DNA of 35,727 bases from Chitinophagaceae bacterium (GTDB lineage: Bacteria > Bacteroidota > Bacteroidia > Chitinophagales > Chitinophagaceae). Both the position numbers and the translations under genes were made by a program. A model generated the notes under the pieces. It was not told the origin of the DNA and did not search any database. It worked only from the letters and a program-made list of their open reading frames with translations. How positions within the stretch are numbered: the first letter of the stretch is position 1; every line of letters begins with the position of its first letter. Location: the NCBI GenBank assembly GCA_947379895.1, contig CANCPA010000024.1:1-35727 (forward strand). Reading direction: 5' to 3'. Shown piece after piece: positions 9,296-20,606 of this stretch.

Positions 9296-12200
9296 ATGAA
9301 GATGGATAGCTGCATTTACAATTTTCGAGTAATTCGAGTATTTTATTTAATACTGTTTTTGGGTTCATTTGTATTTTCTACAGCAAAGGGTCAAAGAACA
9401 TTTTATGTAGATGCAGCTAAAGGCAGCGATATAAATAATGGACTTTCTGTAAGCACTGCTTTCAAAACAATTGCTAAGGCGCAAGCAGTTGTAAGGACGA
9501 TTAATACCAATATGAATGCTGATATTACTGTATATCTAAGAGGTGGTGACCATGTTTTAAGTAGTACTTTAACGATGGATGATAGGGATGCAGGCACGAA
9601 TGGATTTATGGTTATTTATAGTGCCTTTCCCAATGAAACTCCAATTATTCGTGGCGATAAAAAAATTACTGGTTGGACATTGTTTGATAGTTTGAACAAT
9701 ATTTATAAAGCATCTTCAGGAGTAGCCATTCAATCAAGACAATTATTTGTTGACGGTAGAAGGGCAACTAGAGCGAGAAGATTCGATACCCTTCAAAATA
9801 TCGCTTTTGATTCGGCTAATGGGCACACAACCTCAGATTTATCCATTGTGAATTGGAAGAATGCTAGCGATATTGAAATGGTTTATAAGGCTAGTTGGAC
9901 AAATCCTCGATGTGGAATTAATAATATTTCTGTTGTAGGAAATTTAGCTAAGCTTACAATGAAACAACCTGGATGGAAATATTGTACTAATAAAGGGCTG
10001 ACATCAGTAGGGGGAGGTTTCACAAGTTCACCTTGGTATATTGAAAATGCTTACGAGTTTTTGGATAGCAGTGGTGAATGGTATCTCGATAGGACAGGGG
10101 CAATTAGTGGTTCTGCGTATAATTTCTTTTACAAACCATTTCTAGGGGAAGAAATGAAAAGTGTTGATGTTTCGGTTCCTGTTTTGGAAAAGTTAGTCGT
10201 TTTACAGGGCAGGGATATTTCACGACCAATTCATCATATCAAATTTTCTGGAATTACTTTTCAATACACTACTTGGCTTTTGCCAAGTGGAAACAATGGC
10301 TTGTCGGATGCACAAAACAATATATTACGTTGGTCAGGTAAAGGGGAACGAATTATTGATGGTGCAGCAATCGTACTTGGATTTGCAAAATCTATTTTAG
10401 TAGAGGGTTGTAAGTTTACGCATTTAGGGGGTATGGGAGTTGAAATGTATTCAGGATGTCAAGATAATAAGATTGAGGGATGCTCGTTTTCTGATATTTC
10501 GGCAAATGCCATACAGGTAGGCGATGTATATGGCGCCTACAATGATACCTCTTATGTTGCCTTTAGAGAACCTTTTGATGCACGATTAATCTTGAAAAAT
10601 AATGACATTGTCAATAATTATATTACCGATTGTGGGGTAGAATATAGGTCGTCATGTGCGATAGCCGCTACGTTTCCCCAAAATATGAATATACTGCACA
10701 ACGAAATTGCGAATATGCCTTATTCGGGTATTCATATTGGGTGGGGGCAGGAATCTGTTGGCATTAATTCTTCTGCAAGAAATACGATGATTCGAGGGAA
10801 TTATATACACAATATGGTGGCACAGTTGGACGATGCAGCTGGTTTATATACCTGCGGTCCACAAGATACGCTTAAAAACTTATCGTTTATTGATAGTAAT
10901 TACCAAGTTGGTTCTCATGATAATGGACTCTATTTTGATGGTGGTTCTTGTTGGTGGAGTGCAAATAATAATGTTTTTGATGATATTACGACAGTGAATA
11001 TTAATATTTCCTCCCCAAATGGAAAAGCTAATCCACAAAAGCACGACATTACGGTAGCTAACACCTATGCTACTACAAATCAGTATTGGAATTATGGTAC
11101 AAGAACAAAAGTTGCAGCAATGAATGTTGTTGCAAACGGCAATTGGAATACGACTGCAAAGTATATAATTGATAACGCAGGTCTTCAATCGGATTATATT
11201 GATATTAGAGGAACTGTTTATCTTGATGAAAATTTTAATGATGATACATTAGAGAAAGTACCTGCTAATTGGGGTATTGTAAAGGATGGTGGAACTATCA
11301 GTATAAAAGATTCTGCAAGCAGTGGAGATAGGGTTATGACGTTTTCAAAAATCAGTAATGGTAAAAATCTGATGGCTTCAAAGTCAATCAAGCCTGTAAG
11401 TGGGAAAGTAATAATATATCAAAAGTTATTAACCAATGCAAATTCGGGGTATAAAACTTTACCTGATATAACAGATAGAAATGGAATTATCGCTGCTAGT
11501 TTGGTTATGAAAGATGGGAACATTCAGCTTTACAAAGGCAATAATACTTATTTAACGATACAACCATTTGTAAATAATCGGTGGTATTTAGTAAAAATGA
11601 TACTCAATACAGAAACTAATAAGCTAGACGTTTTTGTTGATGGGTTATTAAAAGTCTATCAGGATAATTTTAGAAATGTAGTTTCAGAGATAGCACAATT
11701 AAAGTATAGTATTAATGCATCAGATAGTGTCGGATTTGCAAGTATTGATAACATTAAAGTTATTGCAGACCGAAATTTTATTAACGAAGATTATAGTGGT
11801 TCAAAAATTGGAGTAGAACCTTTAGGATGGGCAGCGATTGATACTGCCGAAACAATTGTAGTGGATACTTTGACAGGAAATAATAATCGTATTCTACGGA
11901 TAACAAAAACTGCTGTAAATAGAAATGTTTTGAGTAGCAAGACTGTAAATCCAATTTTCGGAAAAATAGTGGCGACTTGCAAAGTGATGGTGCCAACTAT
12001 TACGGGGCAAAAGAATCTTCTTCAACTGTATAATCGCTATTCTAGTCTTGCAGTTGGCGTACTTTTCAAAGACGGTAATTTGCAGACATTTAATGGGAGT
12101 AGCAATGTAACAATTCATACATTTAAAGCGAATATTTGGTATAAACTGAAATTGGTGTTGAATACAGAAACGGATAAGTATGAGGTATATGTAAATGATA

Positions 12201-12904
12201 CCCTGAAAAAATCAGCCCTAAGTTTTCGGAATAAAATTGCCGAGGTTAGCAAGATGGAGTTTGGTATTTTGACTGGATTTGTCGGTACATTATTTATTGA
12301 TGATGTACAGTTATTTAATACTCCGTCACTTACTGAAAATACACTTCCTGTAAAATTGGTTTCTTTTGTAGCAAAACCAATGAACGAAAACAAAGAAGTT
12401 GCTATCAATTGGATAACTGCATCTGCTGTTAAAAATAATTGTTTCGTTGTAGAACATTCAACTAATAGTATTGACTTTACCATGTTAGATTCAATATGTT
12501 CAAATTCATATTCCTCAAGTTATTCAACTGTTGATAGATTTCCTAATGATGGAATCAATTATTATCGCTTAAAACAGATGGATGAGGATGGCACTATCAC
12601 TTATTCTGAATGTATATCTGTGAATTTAGGGATGAAATTAAAAGATAATTTAGTAATATTTCCAAATCCTGCAAAAGGCATGATTCATTTAAATATCAAG
12701 TCAACAATAAATCAAAAAGCAAGAATCCTTATTTATGATAATAATGGAAGGATAGTCCAAAATAGTCAAGTTGGGGTACTTACAGGAAAAGGTCAGTATG
12801 GAGTTCAAATTGCCAATTTATCAAAGGGAACTTACTATGTTACCATTCTTTTAGACAAGGATAATTTAAAATATTCAGGAACTTTTGAAAAGTTAGGGGA
12901 TTAG
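9296..12904 (+). CDS. Secreted right-handed beta-helix protein, paralog of 1163-4444, with LamG-like modules, an extra beta-sandwich domain and a T9SS C-terminal sorting domain
   Basis: TFYVDAAKGSDINNGLSVSTAFKTIAKAQAVVRTIN; extensive identity to the 1163 product; VSFVAKPMNENKEVAINWITASAVKNNCFVVEHS...YYRLKQMDEDG; IFPNPAKGMIHL...LSKGTYYVTI. Confidence 0.88.
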   Translation: MKMDSCIYNFRVIRVFYLILFLGSFVFSTAKGQRTFYVDAAKGSDINNGLSVSTAFKTIAKAQAVVRTINTNMNADITVYLRGGDHVLSSTLTMDDRDAGTNGFMVIYSAFPNETPIIRGDKKITGWTLFDSLNNIYKASSGVAIQSRQLFVDGRRATRARRFDTLQNIAFDSANGHTTSDLSIVNWKNASDIEMVYKASWTNPRCGINNISVVGNLAKLTMKQPGWKYCTNKGLTSVGGGFTSSPWYIENAYEFLDSSGEWYLDRTGAISGSAYNFFYKPFLGEEMKSVDVSVPVLEKLVVLQGRDISRPIHHIKFSGITFQYTTWLLPSGNNGLSDAQNNILRWSGKGERIIDGAAIVLGFAKSILVEGCKFTHLGGMGVEMYSGCQDNKIEGCSFSDISANAIQVGDVYGAYNDTSYVAFREPFDARLILKNNDIVNNYITDCGVEYRSSCAIAATFPQNMNILHNEIANMPYSGIHIGWGQESVGINSSARNTMIRGNYIHNMVAQLDDAAGLYTCGPQDTLKNLSFIDSNYQVGSHDNGLYFDGGSCWWSANNNVFDDITTVNINISSPNGKANPQKHDITVANTYATTNQYWNYGTRTKVAAMNVVANGNWNTTAKYIIDNAGLQSDYIDIRGTVYLDENFNDDTLEKVPANWGIVKDGGTISIKDSASSGDRVMTFSKISNGKNLMASKSIKPVSGKVIIYQKLLTNANSGYKTLPDITDRNGIIAASLVMKDGNIQLYKGNNTYLTIQPFVNNRWYLVKMILNTETNKLDVFVDGLLKVYQDNFRNVVSEIAQLKYSINASDSVGFASIDNIKVIADRNFINEDYSGSKIGVEPLGWAAIDTAETIVVDTLTGNNNRILRITKTAVNRNVLSSKTVNPIFGKIVATCKVMVPTITGQKNLLQLYNRYSSLAVGVLFKDGNLQTFNGSSNVTIHTFKANIWYKLKLVLNTETDKYEVYVNDTLKKSALSFRNKIAEVSKMEFGILTGFVGTLFIDDVQLFNTPSLTENTLPVKLVSFVAKPMNENKEVAINWITASAVKNNCFVVEHSTNSIDFTMLDSICSNSYSSSYSTVDRFPNDGINYYRLKQMDEDGTITYSECISVNLGMKLKDNLVIFPNPAKGMIHLNIKSTINQKARILIYDNNGRIVQNSQVGVLTGKGQYGVQIANLSKGTYYVTILLDKDNLKYSGTFEKLGD

Positions 12905-13070
12905 AAATGATTGAGTATTTTTTTGTAGAGTCTTGTTGAATCTAAATAATAGGCCATTCTTGATTTTTGAAGATTCTTTCGGAGTTTTTTAAATAAACTG
13001 CGAAATTTGAGTAGGTGCATAGTTAGTTTTTATTCAGTAGATAATAAATTATCTCTTGTTCTGTTTAATC

Positions 13071-13322
13071 ATTTCTGTAAAATTATAGCTCATTTCTCAA
13101 AGTTCGAACCTCTTTTCTTGAAGTGCTATCCATTTTTCTCGAACTTCCAACTCCATTTCTTTAAGTACTACATGCTTTGAGTGAACTCCTATAGTCATTT
13201 CTTAAACTCCCAATCATTTTTCTCAAACTTTCAACCTCATTTCTTTAAGTGCTAACCCCATTTCTCTAGGGTCGAACTCCATTTCTCTAGGGTCGAACTC
13301 CATTTCAATTCAGTTTGTTTAC
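13071..13322. repeat. Degenerate 21-bp tandem array C (12 units, consensus near ATTTCTTTAAGTCCTAACTCC)
   Basis: atttctgtaaaattatagctc / atttctcaaagttcgaacctc / ttttcttgaagtgctatccat / ttttctcgaacttccaactcc / atttctttaagtactacatgc / tttgagtgaactcctatagtc / atttcttaaactcccaatcat / ttttctcaaactttcaacctc / atttctttaagtgctaacccc / atttctctagggtcgaactcc x2 / atttcaattcagtttgtttac. Confidence 0.93.
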
Positions 13323-13435
13323 GTAAAATTTATAAATATTTTGTTTCAAAACTTTTTCTTTTAGTTAGTTGAAAATTTTAATCTCTTCTTATGTCTCTGA
13401 CACTTACATTTGCGCGATTTTATTTTTAAGATATT

Positions 13436-15082
13436 ATGCCTAAAGACAATTCAATTAAGTCAGTACTTATTATTGGTTCAGGTCCAATTATCATTGGACA
13501 AGCGTGTGAATTTGATTATTCTGGTACTCAGGCTGCCCGTAGTTTGCGTGAAGAAGGAATAGAAGTGATACTCATTAATAGTAATCCCGCTACTATTATG
13601 ACGGATCCTATGATGGCCGATCGGGTTTACCTACTCCCTCTGAATACAGAAAGTATTGAAAAGATACTGCAGGAAAATAAGATTGATGCAGTATTGCCAA
13701 CTATGGGGGGACAAACTGCTCTGAATCTTTGTAAAGAAGCAGAAGAGCAAGGTATTTGGGAGCGTTACGGGTGTAAATTGATAGGAGTAGATGTTGCTGC
13801 AATTGATACAGCTGAAGATAGGGAGAAATTTCGTCAATTAATGGTTAAGATTGGTGTAGCTGTAGCACCTAGTCATGTGGCAAATAGTTTTTTGGAGGGA
13901 AAAGAGTTTGCACAAAAAATTGGATTCCCATTAGTTATTCGTCCTTCATTTACACTTGGTGGTACAGGTGGGGGATTTGTACATAACAAAGAAGAGTTAG
14001 ATGCTGCACTTGAAAGGGGCTTGAAAGCGAGTCCAATTCACGAAGTATTAGTGGAAAAGGCAGTATTAGGCTGGAAAGAATATGAATTGGAATTATTGAG
14101 GGATAAAAATGATAATGTGGTTATCATTTGTACGGTAGAAAATTTGGATCCAATGGGTGTTCATACAGGAGATAGTATTACTGTTGCTCCTGCAATGACG
14201 CTTAGTGATACTGCATTTCAGGATATGCGAAACAAGGCAATGTTAATGATGCGTAGTCTTGGCAATTTTCAAGGTGGTTGTAATGTTCAGTTTGCATTAA
14301 ATCCTGAAACAGAAGAATTGATTGCTGTAGAAATTAATCCTCGGGTTAGTCGTTCTTCTGCATTAGCAAGTAAGGCAACAGGGTATCCAATTGCCAAAAT
14401 TGCCGCTAAATTAGCAATAGGGTATTCTTTAGATGAATTGAAGAATCAGATTACTCAAACTACTTCTGCCTATTTTGAACCTGCATTAGATTATGTAATC
14501 GTAAAAATTCCTCGATGGAATTTTGATAAGTTTAAAGGTGCTAATGATACACTCGGATTACAAATGAAGAGTGTAGGTGAAGTAATGGCAATTGGAAGAA
14601 GTTTTAATGAAGCACTTCAAAAGGCTTGTGTAAGCTTGGAAAATGATGCATTAGGATTGGGCTATTACGGTAAGAGTATGATGAAGAGTGCCGAAATAGT
14701 TGAATATATCAAGACTCCAAAGTGGGATAGGATTTTCAGAATTAAAGATGCCTTGATGCAAGGTTCAACTATTAAAAGTATTGCACAAGCAACAGGAATA
14801 GATCGTTGGTTTTTATATCAAATACAAAAACTTTGTGTCATTGAAAAAGAAATAGGATTGTATCGTTTAGATACTCTTCCTGAAGATTTATTGAAAGATG
14901 CTAAGAAGAATGGGTTTAGTGATGCACAGATTGCAAAGATTCTTCAAGGAAATTATAGTGACGAGCAGGTGTATGAAAAGCGAAAGAGTCTTGGCATTAC
15001 AAGGGTATATAAAATGGTAGATACTTGTAGTGCAGAATTTGAAGCAAAAACGCCTTATTTCTACAGTACTTTTGAAAATTAG
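13436..15082 (+). CDS. carB: Carbamoyl-phosphate synthase large subunit, N-terminal half only
   Basis: [51 protein letters not shown]...; ends at [21 protein letters not shown], the junction between the two internally duplicated halves of CarB. Confidence 0.93.
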   Translation: MPKDNSIKSVLIIGSGPIIIGQACEFDYSGTQAARSLREEGIEVILINSNPATIMTDPMMADRVYLLPLNTESIEKILQENKIDAVLPTMGGQTALNLCKEAEEQGIWERYGCKLIGVDVAAIDTAEDREKFRQLMVKIGVAVAPSHVANSFLEGKEFAQKIGFPLVIRPSFTLGGTGGGFVHNKEELDAALERGLKASPIHEVLVEKAVLGWKEYELELLRDKNDNVVIICTVENLDPMGVHTGDSITVAPAMTLSDTAFQDMRNKAMLMMRSLGNFQGGCNVQFALNPETEELIAVEINPRVSRSSALASKATGYPIAKIAAKLAIGYSLDELKNQITQTTSAYFEPALDYVIVKIPRWNFDKFKGANDTLGLQMKSVGEVMAIGRSFNEALQKACVSLENDALGLGYYGKSMMKSAEIVEYIKTPKWDRIFRIKDALMQGSTIKSIAQATGIDRWFLYQIQKLCVIEKEIGLYRLDTLPEDLLKDAKKNGFSDAQIAKILQGNYSDEQVYEKRKSLGITRVYKMVDTCSAEFEAKTPYFYSTFEN

Positions 15083-15273
15083 GAGTAATTATCGAGAGAA
15101 TATTGCATTTTTATACTTTTTTTTAATGAAAATGAAAAATTAATTATTTTTTTTTCATTTTGTTAAAAAAAAATTGAATGGAATAATATTTATTACTTAA
15201 CATTGCATCCTGAAAAGATATTTTTTAGGGTTGCTTTGTCGCCAAAGTATAACGTTCCTTATAACATAACATT

Positions 15274-15534
15274 ATGAAAAAGGTTTCAACATTTGTAAAG
15301 CTTGTAGGCTTTGTATTATTAATGACTGTTTGTGTGCATTCTACAGTAAATGCTCAAACACCTGCTGACGATCCAGGAATTGGTGGCCCAGGTACAAGCG
15401 ATTCACCTCCTTCTGGAGATGGTTCTCCAATTGTACCTTTTGATGGTGAAATGAACCTGCTTTTAGTAGCTTCAGGCATTGCTTTTGCATCAATGAATTA
15501 CAAAAAGAAGGCATTCGCTTTCGTGAAAAATTAA
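15274..15534 (+). CDS. Small secreted/membrane protein with a PID-CTERM-like C-terminal sorting signal
   Basis: 86 aa; signal peptide, Gly/Pro/Asp-rich spacer, then PIVPFDGEMNLLLVASGIAFASMNYKKKAF. Confidence 0.7.
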   Translation: MKKVSTFVKLVGFVLLMTVCVHSTVNAQTPADDPGIGGPGTSDSPPSGDGSPIVPFDGEMNLLLVASGIAFASMNYKKKAFAFVKN

Positions 15535-15580
15535 ATTTAGCTGATAAAATACTGCATTGGTATTTAATAAAAATACATAA

Positions 15581-15627
15581 GTCTCTCAACAATTAACTTT
15601 CTTTAGTTTTGTTGAGAGGCTTTTTAT
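15581..15627 (+). terminator. Rho-independent terminator
   Basis: GTCTCTCAACAA...TTGTTGAGAGGC followed by TTTTTATTT. Confidence 0.85.
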
Positions 15628-15929
15628 TTACGAAAAGCCCGTTTTTTAAATTTAAAATTAATTGCTGTAATTGTCTAGACTTTTGTAATAAAGACAATAA
15701 GGGTTTTGTCAAAGAATTATAAGGGATAGAATTTAATTTTTATACCCCCGTGTTTATTATCATGACTATTTAAACTGTAAAAATATCAACTTGTATTATT
15801 GAGTTGCACCAATTTCCCTATATTTATTGCCGATAAACAACTTCTTTGAACAGATTAATAAGCATTTTTGTTATATATAATTTATTATGATAACATAATT
15901 GGCTTATTGCTGAACACTTAATTTTTGAT

Positions 15930-18590
15930 ATGACTGCAGAACATCAGCGCCTTTCCGTAAATGAACGTAAACAAATTCCACTAGAACAATGGGGCCCTTA
16001 TCTTAGTGAACGACAATGGGGTACTGTAAGGGAAGATTATGGTCCTCATGGGGATGCATGGAATTATTTTCCTCATGACCATGCTCCTAGTAGAGTTTAT
16101 CGTTGGGGAGAAGATGGATTAGCTGGTATATCAGATTATTTTCAAAATCTATGTTTTGCCATTGCCCTTTGGAATGGAAAAGACCCTATTCTAAAAGAAC
16201 GTCTTTTTGGATTAGGTAATAATGAAGGAAATCATGGTGAAGATGTGAAAGAACTCTATTATTATCTAGATAATGTTCCTACTCATTACTATATGGAATA
16301 TCTATATAAATATCCTCAACAAGCATTTCCCTACAAAAAATTGGTTGATGAAAATAAAGGCAGGAATAAGCAACAGCCTGAATATGAGCTTTTGGATACG
16401 GGAGTATTTGATAATAATGAATATTTTGATATTAAAATAACTTATGCAAAGCAAGGTCCTCAGGATATCTTCATAAAAATTGATATAACAAACAAATATG
16501 ATAAAGCCGCTCCAATTACAGTATTGCCAACATTGTGGTTTTATAACCGTTGGAAAAATGGTAGCGACGAAAAGAAAGGATCGATAGTATCAAATGGCAA
16601 GACATGTGTGAAAGCAGAACAGGAACGATTAGGAAGCTATTACTTTTATTATCAAAAGGCAGATGACGCATTGTTTACTGATAATGAAACCAATAAACTA
16701 AAAATAATGGGTGTCCCTAATGAGACCCCTTTTGTAAAAGATGCTTTTCATAATGCGGTGATTAAAGGTGAACATGTAAAAGAACTACGAGAAAGAAAAG
16801 TAGGAAGTAAATTTTCTCCTGTATATAAACTAACAATAAATGGGGGAGACACAAAATCTATCTATTGCAGGTTGTGCAGTAAACCACATGACTACGCTTT
16901 TGGAGCAGGATTTGAAAAGGTTTTTACAGAGAGAAAGCAACAGGCCGACGATTTTTATGCATCCCTATTACATCCAGATACTCACCCGGATTTATTGAAA
17001 ATGCAACGTCAAGCTTTTGCTGGATTATTATGGAGCAAGCAGTATTATCATTACGATGTTGAACGTTGGTTAAGTACAAGCGACGGTTTGACTCCCGTAA
17101 ATGATGGCAAAAAGAATGGACGGAATAGTGATTGGAAACATCTGAAAAATCAAGATATCATCCTAATGCCTGATAAATGGGAATATCCTTGGTATGCGGC
17201 TTGGGATTTGGCGTTTCATTGTATTCCAATGGCAATGATAGATGTGACTTTTGCCAAGCATCAATTAATACTCATCATGAGGGAATGGTATATGAAACCT
17301 GATGGTCAATTGCCAGCTTATGAATGGAACTTTGGCGATGTGAACCCGCCTGTACATGCTTGGGCAGCCTTACAGGTATATAAAATTGAAAAGGAAGCCA
17401 CTGGAAAAGGGGATATTACCTTCTTGAAACGAATCTTTCAAAAATTAATCATCAATTTTACTTGGTGGATTAATCGTAAGGATGAAAATGGAAACAACAT
17501 CTTTCAAGGTGGGTTTCTTGGGTTGGATAACATTGGCGTACTAGATAGAAGCTATGGTATTGCTGCCCACATGCATCTTGAACAAGCAGATGGAACAAGT
17601 TGGATGGGTAAATATGCCTTGAATATGATGGATATGGCCATTGAAATTGCGGTTAACGATATTTCATTTGAGGACACTGCTACGAAATTCTTTGAGCATT
17701 TTGTTTTAATTGCGGAAGCAATGAATGAACATATTCTTTGGAATAAGGAAGATCAGTTTTTTTATGATACCCTAAGCATTAAAGGAGGCGAAACAATTCC
17801 TCTTAAGACACAATCAATAGTAGGATTGATTCCACTACTTGCAGTATCAGTTGTAGAAAAGAGCACTTTGGATAAATTAGCCGATTTCAAACGAAGAATA
17901 ACATGGTTTGAAAACTACAGAAAGAAAAACAATCGCTTTTGGCCAAATGAGGAAAGTAGCGACAATGATAAGATATTACTATCGCTTGTGCCAAGAGATA
18001 GATTGATTGCATTATTAAAACGGATGTTGAATGAAGAGGAATTCTTATCAGAAGGGGGAATTCGTGCTTTATCAAAATATCATGAGAAGAATCCTTATTC
18101 TATTACACTCGATGATAGATTGTACACGATTTGCTACGATCCGGGCGATTCGACTTCCGACTTATTTGGAGGTAATTCTAATTGGAGAGGGCCTGTGTGG
18201 ATTCCTATTAATTATCTTTTGATTCGCTCAATACGGAAGTACGCAAGTTATTATCAAGATTCGTTGTTGGTAGAATGTCCTACTGGTTCGGGCAATATGA
18301 TGAATTTGGAACAAGTTGCTGATGAATTGACTAACAGAGTAATTAGCCTATTTCAAAAAGATGAAAACGGAAATCGTCGGTCAAATGCAGAATACAATCC
18401 TTTCTATAATCAACCCGGCAATGAAGACCTTGTCTTATTTTTCGAATACTTCCATGGGGATAGTGGAAAAGGGTTAGGCGCAAGTCATCAAACAGGTTGG
18501 ACAGCAGTAGTGGCAGATTTAATAAATCAAATGAATAGGAAGAAACCTAAGCCTGAGAAGGCAACAGTTGCAAATGATGAGGAAGAGTGA
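15930..18590 (+). CDS. MGH1/GH63-like glucosidase
   Basis: ERQWGTVREDYGPHGDAWNYFPHDHAPSRVYRWGEDGLAGISD; WEYPWYAAWDLAFHCIPMAMID; ENPYSITLDDRLYTICYDPGDSTSDLFGGNSNWRGPVW. Confidence 0.85.
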   Translation: MTAEHQRLSVNERKQIPLEQWGPYLSERQWGTVREDYGPHGDAWNYFPHDHAPSRVYRWGEDGLAGISDYFQNLCFAIALWNGKDPILKERLFGLGNNEGNHGEDVKELYYYLDNVPTHYYMEYLYKYPQQAFPYKKLVDENKGRNKQQPEYELLDTGVFDNNEYFDIKITYAKQGPQDIFIKIDITNKYDKAAPITVLPTLWFYNRWKNGSDEKKGSIVSNGKTCVKAEQERLGSYYFYYQKADDALFTDNETNKLKIMGVPNETPFVKDAFHNAVIKGEHVKELRERKVGSKFSPVYKLTINGGDTKSIYCRLCSKPHDYAFGAGFEKVFTERKQQADDFYASLLHPDTHPDLLKMQRQAFAGLLWSKQYYHYDVERWLSTSDGLTPVNDGKKNGRNSDWKHLKNQDIILMPDKWEYPWYAAWDLAFHCIPMAMIDVTFAKHQLILIMREWYMKPDGQLPAYEWNFGDVNPPVHAWAALQVYKIEKEATGKGDITFLKRIFQKLIINFTWWINRKDENGNNIFQGGFLGLDNIGVLDRSYGIAAHMHLEQADGTSWMGKYALNMMDMAIEIAVNDISFEDTATKFFEHFVLIAEAMNEHILWNKEDQFFYDTLSIKGGETIPLKTQSIVGLIPLLAVSVVEKSTLDKLADFKRRITWFENYRKKNNRFWPNEESSDNDKILLSLVPRDRLIALLKRMLNEEEFLSEGGIRALSKYHEKNPYSITLDDRLYTICYDPGDSTSDLFGGNSNWRGPVWIPINYLLIRSIRKYASYYQDSLLVECPTGSGNMMNLEQVADELTNRVISLFQKDENGNRRSNAEYNPFYNQPGNEDLVLFFEYFHGDSGKGLGASHQTGWTAVVADLINQMNRKKPKPEKATVANDEEE

Positions 18591-18605
18591 AGAAATATGA
18601 AATAT

Positions 18606-18695
18606 GAGTTATAAGTGATGAGTGGAATATTGAATACTAAAATCGAATTAATTTGAGATTAATTTTAAAAACTCATGACTTATCACTTATAATTC
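18606..18695. terminator. Inverted repeat between convergent genes, possible bidirectional terminator
   Basis: atgagttataagtgatgagt pairs imperfectly with acttatcacttataattcat. Confidence 0.4.
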
Positions 18696-18704
18696 ATCGC
18701 TATT

Positions 18705-19286
18705 TTAAGTGATATTAAAACTCATTCTATGGTAAGAAGTGAGTCCATATTGAGCAATCGCGTTTCTGTGAATCATAGTACCATATCCCTTGTTTTTATT
18801 CCATCCATACTCTGGAAATTGTTTATGCAATTGATACATAAAGGCATCTCTGTAAGTCTTGGCTAAAATACTAGCGGCCGCTATGTTCGCATATTTTCCA
18901 TCTCCTTTTATAATACATTTATGTTGAATAAATGGATAAGGTTTAAAGCGATTGCCATCAATCAATAATAATTCAGGGCGAGTATTCAGTTGATCAACAG
19001 CAAGATGCATTGCTTTGAAGGAGGCTTGAAGTATATTTATTTGGTCTATTTCTACGTTATTTATGATACCTACTCCAAAAGAAATTGCGTGTTCTTCAAT
19101 AAAAACACGCAATTTATCTCTGTCTTTCTCTTTAACTTGTTTACTATCGTTTAATAAGGGATGGTAAAAGTCTTTTGGTAGAATAACAGCTGCAGCAAAT
19201 ACAGGACCTGCGTAACAACCTCTTCCTGCTTCATCGCATCCTGCCTCTACTAAATTTTCTTGATAAGAATTGATTAATCCTGACAT
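18705..19286 (-). CDS. rnhB: Ribonuclease HII
   Basis: [24 protein letters not shown]...[15 protein letters not shown]...[11 protein letters not shown]. Confidence 0.95.
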   Translation of the reverse strand: MSGLINSYQENLVEAGCDEAGRGCYAGPVFAAAVILPKDFYHPLLNDSKQVKEKDRDKLRVFIEEHAISFGVGIINNVEIDQINILQASFKAMHLAVDQLNTRPELLLIDGNRFKPYPFIQHKCIIKGDGKYANIAAASILAKTYRDAFMYQLHKQFPEYGWNKNKGYGTMIHRNAIAQYGLTSYHRMSFNIT

Positions 19287-19294
19287 GTATCTAA

Positions 19295-19927
19295 CTAAAC
19301 CAAATTGTTTGCATGTGCATACTTAATAATATCCGCAAAACTCTGAAAATTCATTTTTTCGAGAATACGAGACTTATAGGTACTCACAGTATTGATACTT
19401 ACTTTTAAATCTTCTGCGATATGAGTCACTGTTTTACCTTGAGCCAACATCTGAAACACTTCAAATTCCCTATCAGATAATGATTCATGAGGTTTCTTTT
19501 CTGTATCATCGAGGTAGGCATCTGCCAATAAAGATGCAATTTCAGGAGTTATGTATTTCTTTCCTCTCATCACATGTTCCATCGCCTTAATCAACTCTTC
19601 AGGAACCGTATCCTTACTTAAATAACCATTTGCACCTGCCCTAATTACTCGTACAGCATTTCTTTCAGGCAATGACATACTTAAGATAATAATTGGCACT
19701 TTATTTCCACTATCTCTTGCTTGCTTAATTATCTCTATTACAGGAGGTCCTGGCATAAATAAATCTGTCACTATAATATCATAAACCTGCGAAGTATTTT
19801 GCAGTGACTCACGTAATTCATCCCCATTACTTTTTTCTGTAATTTCTGCATTAGGATAAGACTGTCTTAACAGCAATACCAAACCCTGTCTGATCATTGA
19901 ATGATCATCTGCCAATAAAATTTTCAT
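19295..19927 (-). CDS. LuxR/NarL-family response regulator
   Basis: [16 protein letters not shown] receiver with [53 protein letters not shown]. Confidence 0.93.
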   Translation of the reverse strand: MKILLADDHSMIRQGLVLLLRQSYPNAEITEKSNGDELRESLQNTSQVYDIIVTDLFMPGPPVIEIIKQARDSGNKVPIIILSMSLPERNAVRVIRAGANGYLSKDTVPEELIKAMEHVMRGKKYITPEIASLLADAYLDDTEKKPHESLSDREFEVFQMLAQGKTVTHIAEDLKVSINTVSTYKSRILEKMNFQSFADIIKYAHANNLV

Positions 19928-19979
19928 TTCTTTTCATTTTAAAAGCTCGTTAGTACAAGCTTTAGTGTTTAGATTAAAC

Positions 19980-20606
19980 CTATTCTAAATGGTGCTGAAT
20001 ACCATATTTAATCAAATCAGCATCACCCTGTAGATTCATTTTCTTTTGTATGTGAACTTTGTGCGACCGTACCGTATTAATACTAATGGACAACTTTTCT
20101 GCAATATCATTCATTTTGAGGCCATCAATCAGCATTTTAAATATCTGATATTCCCTGTCAGACAAGTTCTCGTGGGCATTAGATTTCGTTTTATTTTCAT
20201 AAGAAGAGGCTAATATTTCAGCAACTTCGAGATTCAAATATTTTCTTCCACTCAATATTTGATCCACTGCTTTTATTAATTCTTCGGATATATTATCTTT
20301 TGTTAAATATCCTGAACTACCTGCAGTAATACACCTGATTGCATATTCCTGTGCAGGGTGCATACTTAGTATCAATACAGGAGTTTTGGGAACATGTGTT
20401 TTAATTTGTTTTAAAACTTCAAGTCCTGATTGTCCAGGAAAGGAAAGATCTGAAATAATCAAGTCCCATTTTTCTTTAACGGCTTTTTTAAACAACGCAA
20501 CTGTGTTATCCACCTCTTCCAAAATTATATCTGGATAAGCTTCTGTTAGAATGTACCTCAACGCAATTCTAACTAAATGATGATCGTCTGCAATTAATAT
20601 TCTCAT
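19980..20606 (-). CDS. LuxR/NarL-family response regulator, paralog of 19295-19927
   Basis: MRILIADDHHLVRIAL receiver; LSDREYQIFKMLIDGLKMNDIAEKLSISINTVRSHKVHIQKKMNL HTH. Confidence 0.93.
   Translation of the reverse strand: MRILIADDHHLVRIALRYILTEAYPDIILEEVDNTVALFKKAVKEKWDLIISDLSFPGQSGLEVLKQIKTHVPKTPVLILSMHPAQEYAIRCITAGSSGYLTKDNISEELIKAVDQILSGRKYLNLEVAEILASSYENKTKSNAHENLSDREYQIFKMLIDGLKMNDIAEKLSISINTVRSHKVHIQKKMNLQGDADLIKYGIQHHLE

Noticed and set aside
10880-12483. Minus-strand ORFs opposite the second beta-helix gene
   Set aside because: Antisense shadows of a well-supported long CDS; low-complexity or Cys/Ile-rich translations.
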